DNA from: Zarea fungicola
Lineage: Eukaryota > Ascomycota > Sordariomycetes > Hypocreales > Cordycipitaceae
Assembly: GCA_900169235.1 (NCBI GenBank)
Contig: FWCC01000135.1
Span: 1-64,000, forward strand
DNA: 64,000 nucleotides
Reading direction: 5' to 3'
The notes beneath the pieces are model-generated. The model was not told where the DNA came from and ran no database searches. It saw only the letters and a list, made by a program, of their open reading frames with translations. Numbering within the stretch: position 1 is the stretch's first letter; each line of letters starts with the position of its first letter. A program made the translations under genes and the position numbers. Below are positions 11,411 to 22,249 of this stretch, in pieces.

Positions 11411-13066
11411 CGTGTGGCGTAAGACGTGGGACGAAAAAAGATTCTTTGAACACAGTCCAGAATTGGTTGGATTCCAAAGTTGAAATGGAATTGGCGAAGC
11501 AGGAGGAAGATCTCATTTGAAACCGCGGGAATGAGACTTCATTTATACCTTTTCCCCTCCGCCCTGGTCCCGACATATTACTTGTCCATAATGTGCATAA
11601 AGCCACGGAAGTAAACTAACCTGTGATCGCTTTTCCGAACTTCTGGGGCAAGAGTTCCATGACAGGCGGCAGTTGACATGATACTTAGTTGTCCATGCGT
11701 CATACTGTTTTACTTTTACAAGGATTGAAAAGAACAAGATGGGGCGTAAGAAAATTGATAACGGGTCGCATGCTCATATCTGCAGCCTTCTGCGGTCAGC
11801 GGCCTTCTCCTCCCTAAAGTCTCGGGGACCACCGACCGTCCTTACAGTGCTCAGGGCCAACAAAGTAATAGAGTAGAAGCCCAAGCTTGGTAACTTCAAC
11901 TCAAACCTGGTTATTACCGCTAAAAAAAAACGATAATTTACGCTCCTTTAATTACAGTCTTGTTTGATTCTTGCCGAGCAAAAGAAGGTGTCCAACCTCT
12001 TGACAACAGGTCAAACCCCTCAAAAAGAATATATGTTATTCGAAGCGATGTCTTGTCCAACAAGTTACACCTATATACACACAGCTAACTAGGACGAAGG
12101 ATAGGACACCGCTGCAAATTTGCAAGTTACTTCACTATGGTATGGCTGGCACCACCACCAGGGCTACTGCCAGGTCGCTAACGCAGCGAGCTGCCTAGGA
12201 GAGAATTGTAGCTACTTATTCAGACCGTCTTACTGCCGAGGCATCATAATGGCCTGGGGCCAGCCCCAGTAATAAGCCAGAACTGGTCCCGCTGCATGCA
12301 GCAGATCATGCAGGGCTGGGAAGGTTGGTGTGAACTGCCGAAAGAGCCGGACTAGTTCATAATTCTAACCATTATCCTAATTAGGAAATCGCTCAGGAAC
12401 TCGGCCCGCATACTTAATCGGGGCCATTTACAAATTTTGCTGCTCCTGCTAGATCGGAGCTTGATCTAAACGGCGAAATTACAAATTACCGGTGGCCTAG
12501 AACCTATTGGGTGTAGAGAGACTAGGTGCGTTCTATCAGCCCCAAAAAGCGGCTCTTCTGTTCGACCATGCTCGTCCTGTCACCAATCGCGGTCAGTGTC
12601 TAGTTGCTTACGTCAATCTTAGAGTGTTTTATTGCTGGAATAATTTGCTTTATTATCTTAGCTCATTCAAATTCGAGTTCCTGAAAACTGTTCTTAGTAA
12701 TCTACTTGATGAAAATAAAATAGCAGCTTAGGGGCGGACATTTGGTTGAAAACTATACCTGTAGTTTACTATAGCGAACGAGTCGGGAAGCTGATATATT
12801 CAAATTGTAAACTTCGAGACTAATGGAATTGTTTTTAGACCTTTAGTTTCACATATTAGACTTAAGCTATGAGGTTCAATGAAAGAGAGTGCCTGCATTC
12901 ACAAATGTACGGGGTACCTAGTGGAAAGGAAATATCGCTGGCTGGTCGAAGGTAACTCCCAGCCAGTGGAATTATTAGAGTAGAGAGTTGGACACATAAG
13001 TAGGAATAGGTTATTAAATATGTACGCAGTAAATTATTATTGACAAGACGCACGCTGCTAGGACCA
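11411..13066. other. intergenic, nothing recognised
   Basis: About 1.65 kb between the KP4-like gene and the GH55 gene, AT-rich in parts. Small frames (for example 12507-12731) have no support. Confidence 0.5.
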
Positions 13067-15334
13067 CTAAGACTGACTAGCAACATCCGCGACCAAGCTA
13101 CCCCACGACCCGCCAAAGCCATCATTGCCGCCGTTTCCAAACTCTGTGCCATCAGGCAAGCGGACTGTCTGTTGGACGTTGGGCCCAGCGCAGAAGCCGT
13201 GCAGCTGTCCGCTGGAGACGTTGTCGTGGATCACGTTCATGACGCCCTGGTCGACGTGGGTCAAGCCATTAAAGTTCCACGAGCCGGCGGCATAATGGAA
13301 TATATTATTGTTGTTGCCCTTGAAAAACTGCGCAACGCCCATTCGACACACAGTGTCGCCGCCTCCGCACCAGGCAAAGTCGGGGTCTGCGTCGCCAGCG
13401 CTGAAGGGGGCAGTGGGAATGCTGGCGCCGTTGTTGCCCTGGTTGTAGTTTGTCTCGCTTTGGAACAGGGAAACGAAGACGTTGGCCGCGTTGTGATATG
13501 TCATCTGGTACAGCCAGTTGTGCTCAGATCCAACGCCGGACAGCCAGGTACCAGCGGTGCTTTCAAGGAGAATGCCGCCCTTGACCGCGGTTCTGGTGCC
13601 TTTGCCGCTGTTATCGCTGGCATGGTCGGCCACCCAGCTCCAGAAGTTGTCAATGTAGATGGAGGCTCCTGGCGCGACGTGGACTCCGACGTACGCAGCG
13701 AGGCAATTGGACTCGTCGTCGCAGCTGAGGGAGGTATCGCGGGTGCCACCGATGGTGTTTAGGGAATTAAAGATGGCTACATCACCAGGGCTATTACCAG
13801 CCATATTAACACGGAAGAGAATGGCGCCGGGCAGTGCTTCATTGACGGTGAAGCGGATGTCCTGGATGTGGGCTGTGCCTCTTTGGCCAGCGGTGCTACC
13901 GATCTGCACAATAGGCGTGGGGTTGTTGCTGTCCGCAAAGGCACTGCCGGAGCCGGAGATGGTGGACCAGGCCTCACCATATAGCTCGGTGCCAGATGGA
14001 ATCGTAATGGTACTGGTAACCTTGTAGATACCGAAGGGTAGGTAGGCAATCTTGCCCTGCTGAGCGGCCGTATTAATGGCACCTTGGAGGGCAGCGGTGT
14101 CGTCGGCGCTGCCATCACCGTGGAGCTGGAAGTTGCCATTTTGTGACGAGTCCTTAAGATTAATAACATCATTGATTCCCTTGTCTGCATATTGAGGAGC
14201 ATTAAAGACGGGATACTTTCCGCCTGGGGCGAGGACAGCAGGGCGATTGGGAGGCGTTGAGGTGGGGTCGGTCTGGTAGACAGGACTTTTGCCATACGAG
14301 TTGCCATAAATGTAAGTGTCCAGGTGGTTAACTCCGCCAACCTTGACGTTGCCTCCCACGGTTACCATGTTGGAGTTGGTAGAATCCATGTCAATAGACT
14401 CTAGCATGAAGTTAGGGTACTGCTGATTGGAGGTAAAGAAGTCGCCACTGTTGACGCTGCTGCCATCGATAACTGCAACCCAAGGATTGCCGGAATTAAG
14501 GACAATACAATTTCCAACAGAGGTGCAAGCAGGAGCGACAATACTGATGGTAAAACCAGAGTCAATGAAGATACCAGTCGTACAACCTTTAAAGGACATG
14601 CCCTTAAGTTGACCCTGCTGGGAGCCTTGCCAGTGAGCACCAATGTTTCCATTGGTAAAGTGAGTATCAGCAATAGAAATAGTAGAGCCTCCTCCAACTG
14701 AGAGACCAGTGTGAGCACCTTGGGGCATGTTGACTTGGACATTGACGAGAGCGCAGTTTTGCGCAACGGCCCAGTCTAGGGCGATAAAGTCGCCATTTCC
14801 AGCATTGGCAGTAGTGTCAAGAACAACATTTTTAATCATTACGCTGAAATGGAGTTCTCCTCCTGATCCGCCACAGGTATCCGGTCCGCCACCCTTGCCG
14901 CCGACAATCAGGGCTGGGCCGTTAAAGCCAGCCGAAGCTTGGATGACTGGCGGGCTGGATGCGTCCCCGATAATGACAGTATCGGTGTTCAGGTAGATGG
15001 TGGACGAGATGGAGTAAGTTCCAGGAGCCAAGTAAACAACTCTGGGCTGTCCTGAAAGCCAGCAGTTGTCTCGCTGGCCATTGGGTCCGTCCGAGGTCAG
15101 GGCGTTGACGAAGCCTTGGCTGTCACCAGCTGCGACGGCCTTGTATACGGGGTAATTGTCATCTCCGAGATTCGGAACGTAACCACGCACAGCATCAGAC
15201 GTGTGGTCAAGATTGGCCAAGAACCAAGACGAGGCGCGCTTCTCAATGCCAGCATCTGAGGGCTGGGTTGGGAAAGCAGCAATGGGGGCCACGAGGGCGG
15301 CTAGGACGCCGACGGCAAAGGCGAATCTGGCCAT
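13067..15334 (-). CDS. GH55 beta-1,3-glucanase, secreted
   Basis: Single exon, 755 aa from the ATG at 15334. A further in-frame ATG exists at 15442, but only the inner one gives a signal peptide (about residues 1-20) followed by a Glu-Lys-Arg Kex2 site at 31-33. The chain contains two right-handed beta-helix (pectate-lyase-like) halves, as in GH55. The N-terminal half shows Y-P-V-Y-K-A-V and V-V-Y-L-A-P-G-T-Y. The second half restarts at G-D-G-S-A-D-D-T-A-A-L-Q and I-A-Y-L-P-F-G-I-Y. The likely catalytic Glu is in G-V-G-S-E-H-N-W-L-Y-Q (Glu604, codon 13523-13525). GH55 enzymes release glucose or oligomers from beta-1,3-glucan, in fungal-wall remodelling or mycoparasitism. It is the first of four adjacent secreted hydrolases. 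Confidence 0.92.
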   Translation of the reverse strand: MARFAFAVGVLAALVAPIAAFPTQPSDAGIEKRASSWFLANLDHTSDAVRGYVPNLGDDNYPVYKAVAAGDSQGFVNALTSDGPNGQRDNCWLSGQPRVVYLAPGTYSISSTIYLNTDTVIIGDASSPPVIQASAGFNGPALIVGGKGGGPDTCGGSGGELHFSVMIKNVVLDTTANAGNGDFIALDWAVAQNCALVNVQVNMPQGAHTGLSVGGGSTISIADTHFTNGNIGAHWQGSQQGQLKGMSFKGCTTGIFIDSGFTISIVAPACTSVGNCIVLNSGNPWVAVIDGSSVNSGDFFTSNQQYPNFMLESIDMDSTNSNMVTVGGNVKVGGVNHLDTYIYGNSYGKSPVYQTDPTSTPPNRPAVLAPGGKYPVFNAPQYADKGINDVINLKDSSQNGNFQLHGDGSADDTAALQGAINTAAQQGKIAYLPFGIYKVTSTITIPSGTELYGEAWSTISGSGSAFADSNNPTPIVQIGSTAGQRGTAHIQDIRFTVNEALPGAILFRVNMAGNSPGDVAIFNSLNTIGGTRDTSLSCDDESNCLAAYVGVHVAPGASIYIDNFWSWVADHASDNSGKGTRTAVKGGILLESTAGTWLSGVGSEHNWLYQMTYHNAANVFVSLFQSETNYNQGNNGASIPTAPFSAGDADPDFAWCGGGDTVCRMGVAQFFKGNNNNIFHYAAGSWNFNGLTHVDQGVMNVIHDNVSSGQLHGFCAGPNVQQTVRLPDGTEFGNGGNDGFGGSWGSLVADVASQS

Positions 15335-16313
15335 GAGGACGTCTTCTGTTACTGAATAAAAATGAAGCTGACGGATCCAAGATTCATAGACAACTTTTGA
15401 GACGAATTGCCGCCTTATTTTACAATCTTTTGTTGCAGACACTCACGGATCACTTTTGCCGTCTCAATGGATTCAACCGAATGATTGCCCGGGCCTATAC
15501 TGCACTGGCTCCAAACGCGATAATGTCCCAGGCCACCAGCGGAAACCTCGGAAGTGATCTCCGCATGTTTTTTTAGTTCTTACCCTCTCGTTGAAGCTAA
15601 ATCCAGCTGCACCCAACGTGGGTGATACGTTACCATATTGTGACCCGCTGTAAGGCAAGGATATATGACCTGGGGAAACTGTCAAAATACGAAAGACATG
15701 GCAGCACCAGAGAAGAAAAATTCATAGAAAACGGCTAGCATGGCGTGACGCCTTGCACTGGTCAATGCGGTTCAAAGAAATAAATGGTCGCGGAATCTCG
15801 GCAATGTTCGGATGACATCACCTGCCGATGGGTGTAGATCCACGGCCGAACAATCCTCATAGGGCAGTAGATTCGCCCTAATCGGCCCTACTACTCCGTG
15901 CTAACATCTCTAGATATTAGGAGTGTCAGCCCTATTTTGCGGAAAATGCGCGCTAATACATTAGCCCCTTTCTGGGATGCCGATCGCACACATGGCGGCG
16001 CTCAGCAGGTGGCCAGTATCGTGGGGTGCAGCCACGTTATAATGCAGTAGGTATCAGAGGCAATCTACGATGCTGTCGCCGACTCCGCCACCGGCAAGTC
16101 TACATGGAAGGGCTGGACGACAAACCAGCGCCAGTAACGTGACATGGCTGGATGCTAACTACCATGAATGAATTGTCAATGTCCTATAGTTAATTTGTTT
16201 GGGATAGATTAACCGATATTAAATGCTAAGAAAAAGTAGCTGTACATTCCTATTTGCATTATGATCTACTCTATGTTCCGAACGGTGTATCAACAAAGAC
16301 GTTAACCTAGAGC
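15335..16313. other. intergenic; promoter side of the GH55 gene
   Basis: About 980 bases. The 5' flank of GH55 contains a cAMP-response-like TGACATCA at about 15813, otherwise nothing recognised. Confidence 0.45.
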
Positions 16314-17420
16314 TCAACACTTGCGCGGTCTAAAGTTGGGAATAATGTATCCACCATTGGGATCGACAATGTCGAACTCGCCCTCGCCCTTAAACGTGTG
16401 CAAGAACCAGCCGACATTGACCTCTTTGAACCACTCGCAGTTGTCGTCAAAGGCTCTCCAGTACGTGGCATACTGGTCCCGGCCGAGATCCGCATGGCCA
16501 TTACTGTGGGAGCCAGGGCCGCCATCGTACGACGCCCACTGTGTCTCGCTGATCATCGTGGGCAGGTTGACGTGATCTTTTACCCACTGCGTCTGCTGCT
16601 TGATGTATGCCCAGCCGTCGGCGGCCTTGCCGTTCCAGAAGTGGTAGAAGGGCATAGGGTGGATGTGCGCCACGTCGGAGTTTTCCTTGACACGCTGACC
16701 CATATCGCCAAGCCCGCTGCCGTCGCCGTTGCTCATAATGTTCGGGCGGTCCCAGTCTTCACTGATTCCCACAGGGATACCAAAGCTGGCGAGCCCGCTG
16801 CGCAGTTTGCCCAGGTCGGTAGGCAGGTTGTCACCGTCCATACCGTCACCGACAGGCTCAGAGCCAAACTCGACAGAGTGCACGACATACGATGCAATGG
16901 TGGAGCTACCGACAGCATCGTAGAGTGCCTGTTGGGAGTCCCTCCATTGGTCCTGTGAATAATTTTTAGCACTGAAGAGTATGACGTGCAGCTAAAGTGG
17001 ACGGCTTACGGCACCGAAGAAAGTGTTGACTTGTAGAATAATGCCCATATTGTTGCGAGCAGCAGCCTCCATAGCGTTGACAAAGACCGAGGCCTGTGTG
17101 CAGCCAGGGTAGTACATGCGAACAATGGTAGCCCCAAAATCCTGCTTCATGCGCTGAAAGTCTTGGCCCATGGCGTCGACTGAGTTCTCCCAGGCGTTGC
17201 AGTCGCCATTTTCAAGAGGGTACGAGAAACCTTGGAAGCCGTAGGCCATAGACTGGGGGCACCACCAGTCAGACCGGCTCATATTAGGGGCAGACAGATC
17301 TTGGGGGAACTGAGCGCCGTTGTATGGAAAGCAGGTGGGAGCATCATCGCGAGCAACCGGGGAGGCAGAGACAGCGACGGGAAGGGCCAGAGAGGCTAGC
17401 GACAAGACGTTGAGGATCAT
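16314..17420 (-). CDS. GH17-like glucanase, secreted, two exons
   Basis: Exons 17010-17420 and 16314-16952, with a 57-nt intron (GTAAGC...GTGCTAAA...CACAG, phase 0). The product is 349 aa with a signal peptide (about residues 1-19). The motif V-E-F-G-S-E-P at Glu169 fits the acid/base site, and M-I-S-E-T-Q-W-A-S at Glu273 matches the GH17 nucleophile signature (T-E-x-G-W-P-S in classical members). Spacing and length fit a single TIM barrel. It would act outside the cell on beta-1,3-glucan. The Gln and Ala in the nucleophile motif differ from plant GH17, so a fungal subfamily or related clan GH-A family is possible. Confidence 0.75.
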
Positions 17421-18860
17421 GGTGTCAGTGAGACGCCTCTTTATTGATGCTCAGTGCTTAGTCTGATATTGTCAAAGAAAATGCAAACACCAAGTAGACG
17501 CAAACTTGGCAGTCCTACACACCGAACCGCGGTTATATATCTCTTTCTCGGCAAATATTGCACGAACCGATTCGCTTCTCGTATTCATTCCTACCAAGAA
17601 ACTTTCGGGCGCAAGCTTGCACTGGGCAGGCTCTCCTGCGCCACTTTCCGACTAATGACAATGTTACCTTAAGCCGTAAGCTCACTGCAAGAAACCGGGC
17701 CGATTTAATAACGCGGGGGATGACTGGAGCCATGGCGGGCACGGCTGTGGCAGACCCAGTCCGTCCGAGCGATATCCTTCTATTGAGAGGAAGGGCATGG
17801 GAAAGATGAACATGCCCTAGCAGGGGGCCCGGCACTGTCCGTCCGCAAAATGTCCAAATCGGTTGTCATATTCGCGTGCCCACCCCCACTAGCTTCGGGG
17901 TTCGGAGCAAATTAGGGTAAGATGCACGGTCTCTGAGCTACCAACAAGCAATGTAACAGAATAGTTTAGCTCTAGCCTGTTTCTAATTGCTACTAGCTAA
18001 ACTAGAAACAAGGGTATAATATCTCCCAATCTATAGGACAGGGATTATCGTTTCATTTAAAGACCAGATGAATCAAAACTATACTCCCAGTATTCGTGTG
18101 TTTGGACCGGAATTGACTAAATTTGGCTGGATTTGCTGCGCCTTCCATGACCCATCTTAGAAGAATGTGAGTCATTTTAACGCTAAAATATGATAGTCAA
18201 ATATACCATAGAATTGCAATGACTACTCATTCTACCGAGAGGTGAAATGACGGTTTAAGAGTGCTACAAATTACACCACCGATCTGCTGCCCCATGCATC
18301 GTGGTACCAGCCTGGTGTTACACACTCTTAGATTGCTTTTTTATATCACTTCACCTGTTATACCAGAATTGGCGCATGGTAACATGTTACGTAGTATGGA
18401 GTATAGGCCGATCTTTCTGTATCAAAAGAGAGAAATCTGTTCCTCGGATCTAGCAAGGGTAAGCTAAAGACAGGAAACACAATGGTGCATACAACTACGT
18501 TGCAGTTCGTTCTATCAACCGGGATCGATAGTCCACCACGAGGAATTGGAGAGGATGCAGGAGATGAAACCGATGAAAGAGGCTCTGGTTACAATTGAGC
18601 CATTAAAAAAAACGGGTACGACTTCACAGTCTTGTTACATGGGTATTTTAGCAGATATCCCCGACATGTACAGATTAAATTTGAGAGTATATAGTGGTGA
18701 TACCTTCATGCGTCAGGTTTCATCTCGTCTTCTTCAGAACAAGAACGAGAGCTGTCCTACGACCGCCGCCTCCATTGTCTTTTATACATAACCGGCGTTT
18801 TAACAATACTATAATACTTTATATCTTGTACGCTATCGCAATATCGAATACCTCGTCAAA
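17421..18860. other. divergent intergenic region, nothing recognised
   Basis: About 1.4 kb between the 5' ends of the GH17-like gene (minus) and the SLT-like gene (plus), so it holds both promoters. TATA-like stretches lie at 18782-18786 and 18818-18826. No gene is supported. Confidence 0.5.
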
Positions 18861-19562
18861 ATGATTTCCAAGACGATCGTGGCAGCCATTGTTTTGGCAG
18901 GCTCCAATTCGGGGTCTTCTGCCAAGCTCGTCGCACGCTTCGCCGATCAATACAACCCCTACCAAGGAGACGGCAGCGTTGCCGCAGGATGGCCCGATCA
19001 GTCTGAATGGGGATCATATGAACAACTATGGGATGCAAACGTGCCGTCGATGCAACAGTCGTGTGGTTGGAACAACTGGGGACCTAACAATTCCGATGAC
19101 GAGATCAGCGCCATCAACACTGCTATTCAACAGGTTTCTGGTCAAGCAGGCGTTGATGCTAGGTTCATTCTTGCCATTGTTATGCAGGAGAGCAATGGTT
19201 GTGTCCGCGTACCAACCACAAACAACGGCGTTAGAAACCCTGGCCTTATGCAGTCTCATAATGGCTCAGGTGACTGCGCCGGAGTGAGTCCGTGTCCGTC
19301 CTCAGAGATCGTGCAGATGATACAAGATGGCGTCATTGGCACCGCCGATGGACCGGGCCTGCAGGGTACCATTCAACAAGCAGCTAGCGACACTGGAGAT
19401 TCTAGCGTACGCGAGTTCTATGCTGGTGCCCGCATTTATAATAGTGGTTCTGCTGATTATTCTAACCTCGATGATGGGCTTGGCAGTACTGCTTGCTATG
19501 CTGAGGACGTTGCCAATCGTCTGACTGGATGGACCCTTGCAGGGTCCAATTGCATTGCCTAA
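18861..19562 (+). CDS. secreted lysozyme/SLT-like (GH23-type fold) protein
   Basis: Single exon, 233 aa, with ATG in a favourable TCAAAATG context and a signal peptide (about residues 1-21). The core F-I-L-A-I-V-M-Q-E-S-N-G (catalytic-type Glu110), N-P-G-L-M-Q-S-H-N-G, a Cys-linked loop, and Y-A-G-A-R-I-Y-N-S-G follow the lysozyme-like superfamily found in secreted fungal proteins and distantly in lytic transglycosylases. Bacterial SLTs cleave peptidoglycan; fungal members are poorly characterised, so the substrate (peptidoglycan, chitin or other) is open. It lies between two glucanase genes, which suggests a role in degrading competitor or host walls. Confidence 0.75.
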   Translation: MISKTIVAAIVLAGSNSGSSAKLVARFADQYNPYQGDGSVAAGWPDQSEWGSYEQLWDANVPSMQQSCGWNNWGPNNSDDEISAINTAIQQVSGQAGVDARFILAIVMQESNGCVRVPTTNNGVRNPGLMQSHNGSGDCAGVSPCPSSEIVQMIQDGVIGTADGPGLQGTIQQAASDTGDSSVREFYAGARIYNSGSADYSNLDDGLGSTACYAEDVANRLTGWTLAGSNCIA

Positions 19563-20402
19563 TCTGGGCATTGTATTTCAGCAAATGGCGACCATTCCTG
19601 ACTTTCAGTTTTAGCTTTTATACAACCAAATTGAATATTGTTAAAAAAGATTTGGGAATCTGAGAGCTTTGTATATAAGTGCTCCTGTATCAGTCTCAGC
19701 GGGGTATATTGACGACTAAATAGGTATCGAGTACCTGGAGATGGAGAAGAGTACTAGACTGTATCACCCATGCTGAGCTTCATTTAACATTATGCTACCA
19801 AGAGCGGGGCTGGAGAATTCAATGTGAAGAATTCAAAGGGTTCAAACATGTCTCACCCCATTAACAAGGATTACTTAAAAGGAAAATACTCTTTATCAGT
19901 AACAAATGATCATGGCAGTCATTATGTAGCATAGCTAGCTAGGCTTAAGCCACTACCTCTTATACTTATAATAATTCTGATATAAAGATAAGTAAATGCA
20001 AGGCCAAGGGTGCTATGTAACCACTCGACCACAGTGACTAAAAAGATCAAGTAATGCCAGACCATAGTCGGGCATGCCCAGCATCCAATATATAGCTAGC
20101 TTCTTGGTCCCTGACAGTAAGCTATTTAGAAATACGCTAAAAGTAATAAATTTAATTATATAGATTAATTTAACCATATTGAACCCTTATTTCATTTGAT
20201 ATTTGTTAAGACTTAGCGTTGAATGAATTAACTGTTTCAATCGACCATTCGCAAGATGTCTAACCGGAACGAATATAGTTTGATCAATACCAAAACTTCA
20301 TTTTCAGTGGGCACGTATTCGCAAGATAAATTTTGACTTGCTGGCCTGCTAACCAAGGATACAAAGGTTGTGGGACGTACAGCCTGACGCCGCCGATACA
20401 GT
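19563..20402. other. intergenic between convergent genes, AT-rich
   Basis: About 840 bases holding the 3' ends of the SLT-like and GH16 genes. AT-rich, with no coding signal. Confidence 0.5.
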
Positions 20403-21324
20403 TCAAGTAGAATACTGTGCTACATAACGTACTTCCATCATGCTTCCTGGTCCGTCTTCTGTACTATCGTCGGGATTACCGGGCTAAAAAAGATTGGTCA
20501 GCAATTTCAATTCAGCAGTTACTCAAAGTCGATGAAGAGCTTACCCAGGCACCACCAACAGCGACGTTCAAGATGAAGTAGACTGGACTATAGCATACTG
20601 ACGACCAAACATCATAGTCGCTTATTCTTGAACCGCTAATTTGGTTGAAAAGTTGCCCGTCCATGTACCAAGAGATAGTCTGCGATTGCCAATCGCTATT
20701 CGTGCGATCCCATTCGATCCGCCAAGTGTGCCAATCCTGGTCAGGCATACCAATCGAGCCGCCAATACCATATCCTTCGTTGCATATGCCGCCAGGGTAA
20801 ACATCGCAGTGTAAGGTGCCATATCCTGTCAACTGGCCGTTGACAGTTTCAAGCACATCAAGCTCACCACACGCTGGCCATTGAACGCCATTGCGAATTG
20901 AAGCACCTAGTAGCCAAAATGCTGGCCAGATTCCTTGCTTGTTGCTGGTTGGATTTGAGCCAAAGCGGATCTGGGCCTCGGCTCTGGCAACTTTGCCGTC
21001 ATTTGGCGTGAAAACATAGCTGCTTTCAATCCTGCCGGAAGTCCATCCCTGGGACGCGGAATTATCTCGCCGTGGAACAAGCTGCAACGTGCCTCCGCCA
21101 CTGAGCTGAACATTGTTCGTGCTGGCGCTGTAGTCCTCGAGTTCATTGTTGACACCAAGATTACCAGTAATGATATTCCAATTATTCTGATTGGGAGACG
21201 TAGCGGCTGGCCCAGCAAAGTTATCTTGCCAGATCAAACTGAACCCATCATAGCTTGGAGCGTCAGCGGCTTTTGTTAGCCTTACAAGGCAAAGCAGAGC
21301 TGCAAGTGCACGATGAGTGACCAT
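20403..21324 (-). CDS. GH16 beta-glucanase (laminarinase type), two exons
   Basis: Exons 20545-21324 and 20403-20483, with a 61-nt intron (GTAAGC...TTTTAG, phase 0). The product is 286 aa with a signal peptide (about residues 1-20). The catalytic E-x-D-x-x-E motif is G-E-L-D-V-L-E (Glu154, Asp156, Glu159). The second exon restores the family's G-G-A-W-P-G-N-P-D segment and the C-terminal M-E-V-R-Y-V strand, which proves the splice. GH16 laminarinases hydrolyse beta-1,3 and mixed beta-1,3/1,4 glucans. It closes the run of four secreted wall-active hydrolases. Confidence 0.93.
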
Positions 21325-21970
21325 GGTTCACAGAAGTTATACTAGAAGTACAATGAACACAGCGTAGTTTTGGCTAGGTTCGATGGATTTGATGTTGGGA
21401 ACATTAAATGTGTGATACTATATTGGCCATTTTATCAAATTTGGAAGCAGAATAACCATTGCTAGTCCTCATCCTTGGTCCTAGTCTCTCTCATGCAAGT
21501 CATCGGTCCGATTTAAACAATGGAACAACCCTACTAATCTGGAGTGAAGATTGAAATTGTTGCCGGTAAGTTGGTTTTTTCTTACTAAAATACAACGTTG
21601 CGTGCGCCGCAATTGTCCGCAGATTGCCGTTCGTTCCACCTGTTCCGGTATAATCGCATAACCTACTTGCATGTAACTACTCTAGAGGTAACCAACCCTG
21701 AACACGAAATTGATTGCAGTATACAATGAAGTGTTGTCTACGAGTATTAGTGAGATTGTCTCGGGGGGTTAGCAGAGGATAAAATGAAACTATGATGACT
21801 GACGCTTAGACATGTGGCTTGCGACAAGGTGGTATGATGTGACCGGATCGGCTACAAATCTCAGTATTCGCCTGTTCCTTAAATTCGCATGCCCGCGCAT
21901 TATTCCGCGCACGGGTTTCTAAGCCGTTGATTTGTTCATCTATCAAATATTGAGCTAAGAAATATTTACA
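21325..21970. other. divergent promoter region, nothing recognised
   Basis: About 650 bases between the 5' ends of the GH16 gene and the small secreted-protein candidate at 21971. No element recognised. Confidence 0.45.
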
Positions 21971-22249
21971 ATGAAGCTTTTTCTCACTTTAGCTATCGCC
22001 GTCGGTTTGACTATTGCCATACCAGCTCCTACGAATATGTTGGTACGCACTTCTAATCTCATTCTTACGGGCACCAAGACTACACCAGGCGAGGTTAACC
22101 GTTACCGTCACTATATTAACAATTTCCTTGTGTCACCACAGCCTAAGGGTACAAACTATATGGACACCGGCGTCAAACTTAGTGTTTCGATACCTTTTCA
22201 TGATAACCGCAAGCTTCATTACTCCGATGGCATTCCTATTGCCGTATAG
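21971..22249 (+). CDS. candidate small secreted protein, possibly truncated
   Basis: 92 aa without cysteines. Residues 1-20 form a good signal peptide ending in Ile-Pro-Ala-Pro. The TAG stop at 22247-22249 is followed three bases later by a GTAAGT donor-like site, and an open frame resumes at about 22292 (A-V-N-N-G-N-Y-E-E-Q-I-R) before a further TAG. This could be a gene shortened by a nonsense change. I do not recognise the protein; the call rests on the signal peptide alone. Confidence 0.35.
   Translation: MKLFLTLAIAVGLTIAIPAPTNMLVRTSNLILTGTKTTPGEVNRYRHYINNFLVSPQPKGTNYMDTGVKLSVSIPFHDNRKLHYSDGIPIAV

Noticed and set aside
13040..13762. Plus-strand open frame of 240 codons
   Set aside because: Antisense shadow of the GH55 gene.
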